This document shows, piece by piece, positions 1 through 9,480 of a stretch of 63,630 nucleotides of DNA; the first letter of the stretch is position 1; the number at the start of each line of letters is the position of its first letter. Source of the stretch: Penium margaritaceum (lineage: Eukaryota; Streptophyta; Zygnematophyceae; Desmidiales; Peniaceae). Under the pieces are notes generated by a model. The model did no database searches and was not told where the DNA came from. It was given only the letters and a program-made list of their open reading frames with translations. The position numbers were made by a program, and so were the translations under genes. The stretch covers positions 646,561-710,190 of the forward strand of contig SZWC01000035.1 of assembly GCA_023375785.1 (NCBI GenBank). Direction: 5' to 3'.

Positions 1-205
1 GGAGAGGGAGAGGATGTGGGGGTGAGGGTGTGAGGGTGTGAAAGGGCGACGGTGTGAGGGATTGAGAGTGCGAGGATGTGAAGATGCGTGGGTCTTTGCA
101 CCCACGTGGGTTTTGACTCCTGCTTCTGATGCTGCTGCTGTTGCTGCCGCTGAGTCTGCTGCTGTTGCACAACCCTCACTGCTCCTGGTGCTGTTGCTGA
201 CGATG

Positions 206-236
<31 letters not shown>

Positions 237-370
237 CGCTTCTGTGTGCTGCGTCTAGTAGGAAGGAAGTAAACAGCCTGAGTTACAACCTGAACACATA
301 CCCGCCTCCCTCCGACGCACTCCAAGACTGCACCTTCTGGGAGCACCGTCATTCCATTGTTCTCCACGCT

Positions 371-470
371 CTCCCTCCTCACACACTCTCTTTCTCTCCT
401 CACTCAACCACACTCCCTCCTCACACGCTCTCTCTCTCTCTCCTCACTCAACCGCACTCCCTCCTCACAC
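371..470. repeat. CT-rich minisatellite, ~42-44 bp unit
   Basis: Units beginning CTCCCTCCTCACAC start at 371, 413 and 457, with intervening CTCTCTTTCTC and CACTCAACC. This gives spacing of 42 and 44 bp and about 2.3 copies. A short CTG run lies at about 209-234 and a GTGAGG-rich tract at 1-60. The tract sits in the inferred intron of the 812-573 exon and yields spurious Leu/Ser-rich open frames. Confidence 0.7.
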
Positions 471-572
471 ACTCACTCGCCCTTGGCACACTGTACTCTC
501 CCCACTCTCTTTTCCCTCACACGATCGCTTCTCTCTCACACATGAAAATGATTCTCTTCCTCCATTGCTCAC

Positions 573-812
573 CTGCTCTATACAGTCGTCAGCCGCCAGC
601 TTCATCCGCCGCGCGGCGGCTGACGCTGCGCCGGTCACCGAGGCGCTCACCGCCCTCGTGGAGATCACACCGCTGGAGGCGGCAAGCAGGCCGAGGCGCA
701 TCGACTGCACGTCCTCCAAGGCGCGCACCACCTTCACCGCCGCGGCGTCGACCAGCGCCGCGAGCGTGGCGGTCGGCGAGGTGCCGAGCCGCCGTCGCAG
801 CCGAGTCTCCAT
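573..812 (-). CDS. candidate first exon of a host gene, function unrecognised
   Basis: The minus strand opens at ATG 812 (METRLRRRLG...) and runs 80 codons without a stop to ...LAADDCIEQ. The reading is followed at once by GTGAGC, a textbook plant splice donor (GAGCAG|GTGAGC; GT at 572-571). The exon is much richer in G+C than the flanking low-complexity DNA and has no retrotransposon motif. The peptide is an Ala/Val/Ser-rich amphipathic helix (about residues 15-75) with a basic start. The frame is open further upstream (to ~1460) but becomes compositionally poor there, so the Met at 812 is preferred. Later exons would lie at lower coordinates across the CT-rich intron, probably outside the window. 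I do not recognise the family. The opposite strand is also open, so coding status is inference. Confidence 0.4.
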
Positions 813-2051
813 ATGATCGCCGCCATTCCCTCGCCCCTGCCCTTCTGCACCTCCTGCACCTGCTTCCCGAGCGTGCCCCTTTTCGAACCCAGACCCTAAT
901 CCTCCTAGCGCGCTACTCTCCTCGTCGAAAATGTCATCGTCAACAAATTGCAATGACGTCTCAGATTCTGAACTCAAAACCCCAACCGCACACAACAGTG
1001 TGCACGCCAACGTCACCGCCACTGCCGCGAGAAAGTGTCCGCCGAGGGAGCGGACTCCTCGCGAGCCCCCGAAGCGCCGAATCTGCGCGGTCCGCTGTCC
1101 TCGCTGCAATTTACCCAGCCGTCGGCTTAGGGTTCCCTGCCCCAAGGCCAGAGGCTGCTCTCCCGGCCGGCTCGGCAGTAAAGTCTCGCGGCCGGCTCGG
1201 CAATGATCGCGGTGTAGCGACGCTGGGTAGCTCTCTCCTGCTCCCCCAAATGCTGGACGATCATCCTCTGACGGTAGATGCGCCTGCATGACTGGATCCG
1301 GCCCGGCCCAGAGCCTTAGGCGAGGCTTGCGGCGCGGCGATGTGAGAGGGCGGTGCCTCCTCCTCTGCCTCGAGCAGGAGATAGGGGAGTCCATGACGAG
1401 CCCCAGGCACGGCGCAACTTCCGCGAGTATGCTCCCCCCCCCCCCCCGGTAGCGAATCACCGCCTGGCCCCTTGCCGGCTGTGAGGATCAGAGCGGCGCT
1501 GGCGCTGGCGATCGGCGCCCACCGCGGTCAGCCTGCTAGAATGGCCGGTGAGCAAACCTGTGGAGGGCCTGGACACTGCCCATTTCCACGGTTCCACAGG
1601 TCGAGGAAGAACAGTAGGGTGGGTTGCCGCCTAATCAAGCTGCTGTCGCCCCGAATCTGCTGCGGTAATGGGAATTGGTAAACTCGCCCTCAACCTAACT
1701 ATGTTGAGCTATGGACTGCTCGTCCCATAAGCGATGGCATGAGCAGCGACAATGTCATCACACGGAGAGCCGTGAGAAGAGGCGTAGGGAAGCAGCAGTT
1801 TTCGCCGCGACCGCCGCTTCGGTTGTACTGCGCCACCCCACACCGCACCGCCCAGCCCTTCGTCCAGCCAACGATGGATTCCAGCGTTTACCAGCCGCAC
1901 CCCACTTTTCGAGGAAACTCGACCGCACCGCCCGGCAGAGTGCGTCGGTGAATTGGCGCTATGAGTGAGAACGCTCGGTCTACATCCGACGAGCGAATAC
2001 AGAACGGAATCGACGGCTGACGGCAAGGCGCGTTTACACAGCCTCCTCGAT
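813..2051. other. non-coding or unresolved DNA, upstream side of the candidate exon and target repeat
   Basis: Apart from the 5' extension of the minus-strand frame to ~1460 and a C(15) homopolymer at ~1434-1448, I see no supported gene here. From ~1905 the sequence matches the repeat whose second copy is at ~33.82-33.92 kb (shared GGAAACTC..CCGCACCGCC and GTGCGTCGGTG). That repeat is the insertion target of the TIR element at 2052-3950. Confidence 0.4.
2042..2051. repeat. 10-bp target-site duplication, left copy
   Basis: CCTCCTCGAT here is repeated exactly at 3951-3960. After removal of the insert and one copy, the flanks read ..TTTACACAG-CCTCCTCGAT-TCTCGCAACGCTC, which aligns with the uninterrupted paralogue near 33.90-33.94 kb. 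Confidence 0.85.
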
Positions 2052-3950
2052 GATCATTTTCCTCGTCTGGCCGTTTCGTTTAGGATCCTTCCAAAACTGG
2101 CCGCCGCTTGCAGTCGCCTATATAATGGCCATAAAGTGTCTCTAGCTTTCAGATTTCGCCACAATTGACTGCGCTGAACAGCCTCTCTTACTGTTTCAGC
2201 TATATTGAAGCGCGCGCCGGCTCCTCCATTCAAATGTGGCAATGAAGACGGCCGACGGAAAAAGATCGCGCGAGCGAGCGATATTGACGACAGAAGACCC
2301 GTAACCACACGGTGAACTCCTAAAGCCATTCTGAATATTGATAAGTCCAAAAATGGACATGAAAGGAGGAATATCAACCTTCTAACAAGCTTCAAGAAAT
2401 GAAGGAGTAGAACCACACTGATATGGAAAATGAAAATACAATAATAATTCGATGGTATCAAATTCATCTCAATTCAAATAATATGTGATTGAAATTTAAA
2501 TGGAATTACTCGGTATTCATGGGGTTAGAAAACTTGGTAAACTAATCTTCTTCATTAATAGATTCATAAATCTTATTAATAATAAAAAACTGTTTCTATA
2601 TCATTTCATATATTTACCTGAGTCTAATGTATAGTTCTTATGCATTTTTGCCTTTCATTGAGGAACATTTTTAAAAAATACCTTGTGAAGCACATAATAC
2701 TACATTAAAAATGCAATTTCATTCTAAGATACTCACTGAAAACGAAACAAAATTCATTAAAAAATGATTTTTACAAACTTTTGCGTGAGAATTGAAACTA
2801 TAAGCACGTGGAGAAGCATTATTAATGCTTAAAATCATGCTCGTGTAATATTTTCCGGAATTAAATACTCATCTAAGGATTTTAAAAAAATGGTTCAAAC
2901 TTAATTTGGAAAGTATTTTTAATCCAATAGCAATGATTTTATTTTACTATTCAATCTCGTTATTGTATCATTTTTTCAGAAACATATTCCTTTAATAAAC
3001 ATGACCTGGTCATGAATTTCAAAAATTCAGATAGACTAGTAAAAATTATCGATTAAATTGAAATTTAATAAAAAATATAACTTACTAACAAAAATATTTC
3101 TTAAGTTTTTTTATTTTCATTAATAAACTATAATAGGATGCACTGTTTTATCCATGTACTTCAAATCATTGAATTTTTTTTCATTTTAACACTTAATAAA
3201 AATCTCGGATGAATAGAAAATAAATGATCGATTTGGTCATATCATGATTTTTTAAATTAAAGTATTGTTTTTCAAATATGAAAGTAGATGCACATAGCTT
3301 CTTCAATATCAATTGTTTTTTCTGGTTAGATGTCAAATGTTGTCTTATTTGGACATGATGAATAATTTATTTATATCATAATGTTTAAAACACTTATTTA
3401 AAAAAATGATTGCATCTCAAATGTTGAATGTTCATTTTTCTTTTGTTTTGGACATTATTTTTCTTCATTCTATGAGAGATTGAAGGGTGAGTAGTTATAA
3501 TTTGACTTCAATAAGCTATTCTATTAATTAATACGCTTTTAATTCCTTTAACTTTCTCACTGTATTTTCATTTTCCTTATCATTGTGGTTCTACTTCTTC
3601 AATTATTGGCGCGTGGTATAAGGTTAATGCTTTCAATTTCATTTCCATTTTTCGACATATTCATGTTCAGAATGGCTTTAGGAGTTCACCGTGTGGTTAT
3701 GGGTCTTCTTTTGTCAATACTGCTCGCTCGCGCGATCTCTTTTCCGTTGGCCGTCTTTATGACCACATTTGAAAGGAGGAGCCGGCGCGTGCTTGAATAT
3801 GGCTAGAACAGTAAGGGAGGCTGCGGAGCGTAGACCATTATGGCCAAATATGATGGCGAAAGACACTTTATGGCCAATATGGATGACGATCCTTAGCCGC
3901 GGCCAGTTATGGAAGGATTCTCAAACACATAACCAAACGAAAAACACGAC
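2052..3950. mobile_element. Mutator-like non-autonomous DNA transposon with long TIRs
   Basis: Two arms of about 395 bp are inverted copies: 2052-2446 against 3558-3950. They share, in opposite orientation, GAATGGCTTTAGGAGTTCACC, AAGACACTTTATGGCCA-like blocks and GATCCTTCCA.AACTGGCCGC near the ends. The core between them is strongly AT-rich and has no open frame of note. A perfect 10-bp direct repeat CCTCCTCGAT flanks the element (2042-2051 and 3951-3960). Long TIRs with a 9-11 bp target duplication are characteristic of MULEs. No transposase is present, so it would depend on one in trans. The peptides that read alike from both arms are a by-product of the inverted repeat, not genes. Confidence 0.8.
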
Positions 3951-4250
3951 CCTCCTCGATTCTCGCAACGCTCGGCGAGCAGCGACGACGGTACCTGGCT
4001 TGTCGCATCGAAGGGCGTCTCGCAATGCCCGCGCTCGCAGCGCGAGAGAGAAAGAGAGAGAGAGAGAAGGCGGGCAGACGAGCAATCAAATGTTCATGGC
4101 CGCGATGCAGTCCATGGGTTGATGAGACGAACGTGTGGGCAGTTTGGGATTCGATCGTGACTGATCCGTCCAACCAATCTCATAGGGTTTGTGAAGATTT
4201 TTAGTTAGATGGAACGGCTTCCAGCTACAGAGTTCGTCAGACAAACCGCA
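3951..4250. repeat. target repeat family, right half (paralogue of 33.92-34.20 kb)
   Basis: From the second CCTCCTCGAT onward this matches ~33.93-34.20 kb: CGCAACGCTC, GGGCGTCTCGCAATG, TTCATGGC and GAGTTCGTCAGACAAACC occur in the same order in both. It includes a short GA run (AGAGAGAAAGAGAGAG at ~4043-4066). No convincing coding capacity. Confidence 0.7.
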
Positions 4251-5304
4251 GTCTCTGGCGTCTGCCAGCCACCGACATAGCAAACGGCCTCCGGAGCAGG
4301 AGCACAGTGCCTGCGGGACAGGTTCGGGGGCGCCAATTGGATGACATGCCTGCGGAGGCCTGGCACAGCCTGAGAAAGCCGAAAAGCAATTTGCGCGCGA
4401 GGACACAAGCGAGACTGGAGTACAGCTAGTGTCGAACTGTACCAGAATTATTTCAGGAGGCCATGTTGAGCCTTTCTTTGGGGACATGCTAAGCCCAGGA
4501 TATTGTCCAATAGGTGCATCTGACTGGCCTCACATGGTGGCGCAACATCGCAAGAAAATGCTTATTAACTTGAAATACAAAATTTTCATATTATTTTTGC
4601 ATTTTAACCACCTTTTCCGCGACTAATCTAAGTTGTTATCCAATTTCGCACAAAAATGTTATGATGGCCACTTTGAAAGAAAAACATGTATGACGCAAAC
4701 AAAAAGGCAAAACAATAATCATGATTTCCAATTTTAAGACGTAATAATCGAGGATTCAAACTGCGTTGAATTTTATTACTAAGAAAACTTCAATACTTCG
4801 CATACCCACTACAACGCTCCGCGAAGGAAGACGAAAACATGAAAAGAAAATCTCAACCAAGCAAAGACACTATAATTGGGTTCCTTTTGTGAATTTCTCT
4901 TTCATGAAGGAAGAAGCGACAATATTTGGAGAAAATAGTAAATGCACAACATAAAACTTTCTTTCTCTCATCTTCTGTTTGGCAGTTCGACCTTAGGCCA
5001 CGCTTGTCACAACGGTTCTATGAGGCAGCCCGTTTCACTCCGTCGTCAACCAAGGAGCCCCGCCGGCTGATCTTATCAGCAATAGAGCCCCGCCGTTAAG
5101 TGACAGAACGACAAGGCCCTTCGAGCGGCTCCTGCTTGTCGAAATCGCGATACGACGGAGTCCAGTGTTGTCACAAGCGCTTGACCGCTCACAGCGAAGG
5201 CTTTGTCACCACAGAAAATCCCACTCTGGTATAGCGATATGTTGTGCAGCATCAAATGACAAAGATAGATATTCTGTTCAAACGTTATGGATCTTACTGG
5301 TTTG
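4251..5304. other. no gene recognised
   Basis: About 1 kb without a supported gene. 4555-4980 is AT-rich. At ~5056-5097 the 11-mer GAGCCCCGCCG occurs twice, separated by ATCTTATCAGCAATA-like sequence. I see nothing further. Confidence 0.4.
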
Positions 5305-5555
5305 TGTTGAAGTTCGTTGCCCACTCATAACTCTATGCCCTCTTGCCTCCCACATTCTCCACACACTCATCTGCAGATTTAGTGACAATGGTACTCCCTG
5401 GGGAGATGGCTGACGCAACCATCCTGACTGAATCCGTCAACGCCTTCAAACTGTTGCTGGACCCAGGAGTGCTTTCTGGCACCAATGTTACCATTGCATG
5501 ACTCTCCATGATTCTCTATGACCCTCTGAGTGATGCGGTAGATGCTAGGGACGTA
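5305..5555 (+). repeat. element A 5' LTR, first part
   Basis: Begins TGTTGAAGTT and matches the first ~230 bp of the 3' LTR at 23129. It ends at ..GCTAGGGACGTA, where B is inserted. It carries a 22-bp segment (TTCTCTATGACCCTCTGAGT..) that is absent from the 3' LTR. Confidence 0.9.
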
Positions 5556-6395
5556 AGAAAGAAACTAGGCAGCAGGTTGGGGCAGCTACATTGTTGATTC
5601 AGTTTGCGGGCTTCCACGCTCGTTGCTTAAGTCAGCTGCCCCCTCAGTCTGCTGCTCTAGAATCCAAGTCTGGAAGCTCTGGGTTTGTTACTCACAAGTG
5701 CGCGCGCCAGTGTAAGCGCCAGAAAGCAGCTAAAAACTGATAGTAACTGATTAGCAATGAAGAATGAACAGCAATGGGGGACCCCTCCAAGTTCTAGCTC
5801 CCCCCCCCCCCCCCCCCCTCAGCTCTGTAGAGCTTGCTACTCAGTTCATCAGCCAATCAGAAAATAGCTAATTTCAGGCTGGCAGGTTTTCTCGATGAGG
5901 CCTGCCAGACGGCCGACAGCCCAAAACCCGGGCGTCGTCCGTTTTGCCTGAAAACTGGGCCATACCATAAAACCGACGCTACGAACACAGCCGTGCGATC
6001 AGAATCTGCTAGAAAAACAGTAGCGAGGAGTTATGGCAGCCTGAACCCAAGTAGTGCCCACGATGGTTTATGCTGCCAATCAGGGCCATGCAACATGCAA
6101 CTGGGACCCTAGGCAGCGCATGACGACGCAGGCACGACAGTACGCGCGGGACGCATGCAGACAGCGACTGCGGTGGCAGTGATTGCCGGCAGCGCCACCG
6201 CCGAGGAGGCCTGCCGATGGAGCTGAACACGTGGCCGGAGAGAGGGGGCTCCAGCGAACTGGGAGAAGACCTCAGCGTGCGTCGGCTCCACCGGACGACA
6301 CTCCATCAGCGTCGAGTCTCGCCGTCAGTCATCTGCACGCCCATGTACACAAGCCGGGAGGACACAACAGAGCACAATGAGTGCAAAAACCAACA
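5556..6395 (-). repeat. element B 3' LTR
   Basis: 840 bp. In sense orientation it starts TGTTGGTTTTTGCAC and ends TTTCTTTCT, so the 3' terminus is CT rather than the usual CA. It contains a 20-base C homopolymer (~5800-5818) that is much shorter in the other LTR (~14890-14898), which explains most of the length difference. Confidence 0.9.
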
Positions 6396-6405
6396 CTCCC
6401 CCATG
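6396..6405 (-). other. polypurine tract of element B
   Basis: On the minus strand CATGGGGGAG abuts the LTR start TGTTGG. The same decamer precedes the 3' LTRs of A and D, which supports its use as the plus-strand primer. Confidence 0.8.
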
Positions 6406-6502
6406 ACTCACAGGCGTAGTGCACATGGGTGGGCAGAGACACGATCAACACACAGACTCCCCTAGGACACGCAGAAGTGCAGGCAGAGACAAATAAAGCA
6501 AG

Positions 6503-7030
6503 TCACGGACGCACGCCGACTGAACTCACAGCCTTCATAAACGAGTCCCGCTTCAGTGCCTTGGTTAGGAAGTCAGCCAGCTGCCGTGCTGTCTCAACCC
6601 ACACGATGCTGATGCTGCCGTCGTGCAACAACAAACACACATAGTGATACTCAACATTGATGTGCTTTGTGCGAGTGTGATGCACACCGTCATTGTCTGC
6701 AATGGCCATGGCACTCTCATTGTCACAATGCAGGGTGATGGATGCGACAGACTGACGCAACTCGGACAACAGACGACGCAACCACACACTCTCACACGCG
6801 CCTGAGCCAAGTGCCACGTACTCAGCCTCAGTAGTGCTGCGTGCAATGCACCCCTGCTCGCCATTGCGCCAGGACACAGCTGTGCCACCGATCAGGAAGA
6901 TCTAGACTGTGCGACACTTACCGTCTGGACTGCCCGCCCAATCGCTGTAGGTGTAGCCCATTGCGACGACGGACGGCTGGCGGCGGAACATGAGACCTCG
7001 CCGAGGGGTCGAGACGACATAGCGCAGCAC
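6503..7030 (-). pseudogene. element B RNase H domain (end of pol)
   Basis: This part of Pol follows the RT and removes template RNA during reverse transcription. The minus frame reads ..VLRYVVSTP, then GYTYSDWAGSPDGK, a stop (TAG at ~6901), and continues IFLIGGTAVSWRNGEQGCIA.. with the copia RNase H motifs [30 protein letters not shown] and LADFLTKAL, ending at TGA/TAG near 6503. It is in the same frame as the RT upstream, interrupted by a TAA at ~7028. Essentially complete but broken by two stops. Confidence 0.85.
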
Positions 7031-8335
7031 TTAGATCGCGGCCTCGTAGTGGAGGTGACGCGGATCCTGAGAGAACTGGGCCAGGAGGTTGACGGCGAAC
7101 GCGATGTCTGGATGCGTCGTCGTCGCCAGGAACATCAGTGACCCGATGATCCATAGATACGTGGTCACATCAACTGGCTCCCACACAATAGCTGGGTCGG
7201 GACTTTTCAGCTTCACCTGGCCGTCGGGTGACATAGGTAAGGATGCGCTGGACACGAGGGGCAGGTCCTCAGCGAAGCGAGCTGATAGGGTCTGCACATA
7301 GGCAGCCTGGTGGACGTGTAGGATGCCCTGAGAAGGATCACGCTCGAGCTCCATGCCCAGGAAGACTTGGGCAGACCCAAGATCCTTCATCTGGTAGGCG
7401 GCGTGCAGCAAGTCCTTGACACGCTGGATGGCGGCCGTGTCTGGCGACGCAATGAGGAGATCGTCAACGTATACCAGAACTGCGGCAAAGGTCTGACCTC
7501 GTGGGCTGAGAAAGAGTGCGGGGTCAGCGGTGCTGCGCTGGAGGCCGCCACGGAGAAGTGTGCTGCTGATCTCCTGGTTCCAGCACCAAGGCGACTGCTT
7601 CAAACCATAGAGGGCCTTCCGCAGCCGCCAGACTCTCCCAGTACCGTCGTCGAACCCTGGGGGCTGCACCATGTAGAGCTCCTCACCCTCCAGTGAGCCA
7701 TGGAGGAANTCGAGCTCCATGCCCAGGAAGACTTGGGCAGACCCGAGATCCTTCATCTGGTAGGCGGCGTGCAGCAAGTCCTTGACACGCTGGATGGCGG
7801 CCGTGTCTGGCGACGCAATGAGGAGATCGTCAACGTATACCAGAACTGCGGCAAAGGTCTGACCTCGTGGGCTGAGAAAGAGTGCGGGGTCAGCGGTGCT
7901 GCGCTGGAGGCCGCCACGGAGAAGTGTGCTGCTGATCTCCTGGTTCCAGCACCGAGGCGACTGCTTCAGACCATAGAGGGCCTTCCGCAGCCGCCAGACT
8001 CTCCCAGTACCGTCGTCGAACCCTGGGGGCTGCACCATGTAGAGCTCCTCACCCTCCAGTGAGCCATGGAGGAATGCGTTGCTCACGTCCATCTGATGCA
8101 GCTCCCATCCATGCTGGGCAACCAAGCTGAAGAGGGTTCGGCTAGTGGAGAACCGACCGACAGGGGCGAAGATCTGGTCGTAATCGACTCCAAGGACCTG
8201 AGCAAACCCCTTTGCTATGAGGCGGGCCTTGTACTTGTCCAAGGACTCGTCAGACTTCCACTTGCGCCGAAGGACCCACTTGGCGCCAATGGCCTTCCGA
8301 CTTGGAGGGAGGTCAACGAGGTCGTACACGTGGTG
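7031..8335 (-). pseudogene. element B reverse transcriptase, with an assembly-duplicated segment
   Basis: Copia-type RT (RVT_2) that copies element RNA into cDNA. The reading starts after a TAG (IR*HHVYDL) and has VDLPPSRKAIGAKWV, KGFAQVLGVDYD, MDVSNAFLHGSLEGEE, LYGLKQSPRCWNQE, the catalytic YVDDLL and the AQFSQ end. Residues from NAFLHGS to VFLGMEL occur twice, once on each side of the single N at 7709, so YVDDLL appears near 7830 and again near 7466. The duplicate copies differ by only a few bases and the frame is kept across the N. I read the duplication as a gap-filling error. Without it the domain has normal length. Confidence 0.85.
7345..7708. repeat. probable assembly duplication, copy 1 (partner 7710-8073)
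   Basis: About 360 bp ending CAGTGAGCCATGGAGGAA, followed by N at 7709 and then the same sequence again from TCGAGCTCCATGCCCAGG. I count only a few differences (for example CCCAAGATCC against CCCGAGATCC). A single N at the exact seam points to scaffolding of overlapping contig ends or two haplotypes, not a real tandem repeat. Confidence 0.8.
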
Positions 8336-9463
8336 CTACCGGATAGCAGCAAGCTCCTTGGCGCAGGCGGCATCCCAGTGTGCGGCCTCAGAAGAGGCTC
8401 GAGCCTTGTGTAGGGTGGCTGGGTCCTCCGGGCGTGCTGTGGACCGGACGAAGAGGGCGTGTGCATCACGAGCTCCAGGTGGGATGCGGGCGAGTGCAGC
8501 CATGACAGCATGCCGATGCTCGTGATGAAGCATGGCATAGCCCTGTGTAGAGCCCGGGTGAAGGTCGGAGATGATGGCCGAGGTGGTCAGGCCAAGAGCC
8601 TTCATGCCAGGGTCCCCACTCACGACCGAGGGAGTGGAGGAGACATGCGGAACCACAGGGGGTCGAGGCGCCACAGGACGCGGTACGACGGTCTGCACTG
8701 TCGGCCGAGGTCGGAGGCCGCCGCCTTGGCCACGTGTGTAGCGCGACCGGGCAGGAGATGTCACTGCGTCTAACGGGCCAACGGAGGTGGACGGGACATC
8801 TGGCGCGGAGGAGCCAGCGGACGCGACTAGGGCTGCTCGTCCGGAGGGGCCAGCGGACGCGACCGGCACTGCTGGCCCGGAGGAGCCAGCAGACGCGACT
8901 GGGGCCGCTGGCCCGGAGGGGCCAGCGGACGCGACCGGCGCAGCTGGCCCGGAGGGGCCAGTGGACGCGACTGGGGCTGCTAGCTCGGAGGGGCCAGTGG
9001 ACGCGACCGGCGCTGCTGGCCCGGAGGGGCCAGTGGACATGGTCGGCGCTGCTGGCCCGGAGGGGCCAGCGGACGTGACTGGGGCTGCTGGCCCGGAGGG
9101 GCCAGCGGACGTGAGTGGGGCTGCTGGTCTGGAGGGGCCAGCGAACGCAACCGGTGCTGCTGGCTCGGAGGGGCCAGCGGACGTGACTGGGGCTGCTGGT
9201 CCGGAGGGGCCAGCGGACGCAACCGGCGCTGCTGGCCCGGAGGGGCCAGCGGACGCGACTGGGGATGCTGGCCCGGAGGGACCAGCGGACGCGATTGGGG
9301 CTGCTGGCCCGGAGGGGCCTGCGGACGCGACTGGGGCTGCTGGCCCGGAGGGGCTAGTGGACGCAACCGGCGCTGCTGCCCTGGAGGGGCCAGCGGACGC
9401 GACTGGGGCTGCTGGCCTGGAGGGGCTGCGGACTCTGTCGGCGCTGCCGGCCCGGAGGGGCAA
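8336..9463 (-). pseudogene. element B pol linker before RT
   Basis: Minus frame carrying the GPSGPAAPVASA repeats, then a conserved-looking copia linker end: SGDPGMKALGLTTSAIISDL, HPGSTQGYAML and a helical stretch up to KELAAIR, where a TAG (from CAG) separates it from the RT. The equivalent SGDP..KALGL motif occurs in elements A, E and K, so this part is true pol sequence and not just repeat. Confidence 0.75.
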
Positions 9464-9480
9464 GCGGACGCGATTGGGGC
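8787..9480 (-). repeat. 36-bp minisatellite in the element B pol linker
   Basis: About 18-19 head-to-tail units of ~36 bp (plus strand GGGGCCAGCGGACGCGACTG..GCTGCTGGCCCGGA). On the coding minus strand each unit encodes the 12-residue repeat GPSGPAAPVASA. It lies between the end of integrase and RT, where copia polyproteins have a variable linker. The only gag-pol frame change in B falls inside it (~9440-9463), which is consistent with replication or recombination slippage. The array is open in several frames on both strands, which produces spurious ORFs. Confidence 0.9.

Noticed and set aside
38..1291. 417-codon plus-strand open frame
   Set aside because: Made of Leu/Ser/Pro/Arg low complexity from CTG and CT-rich repeats; no protein-like composition, and it runs antisense to the better-supported exon.
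2054..4122. Paired ORFs sharing RMALGVHRVV in the arms of the TIR element
   Set aside because: Similarity comes from the inverted DNA repeat itself; frames are broken differently and no transposase motif is seen.
7345..8073. Reverse transcriptase with two catalytic YVDD sites
   Set aside because: The duplicate meets at an N and its copies are nearly identical; best explained as an assembly error.
8787..9480. CRISPR-like array
   Set aside because: Units are directly adjacent with no unique spacers and lie within a retrotransposon pol; eukaryotic context.
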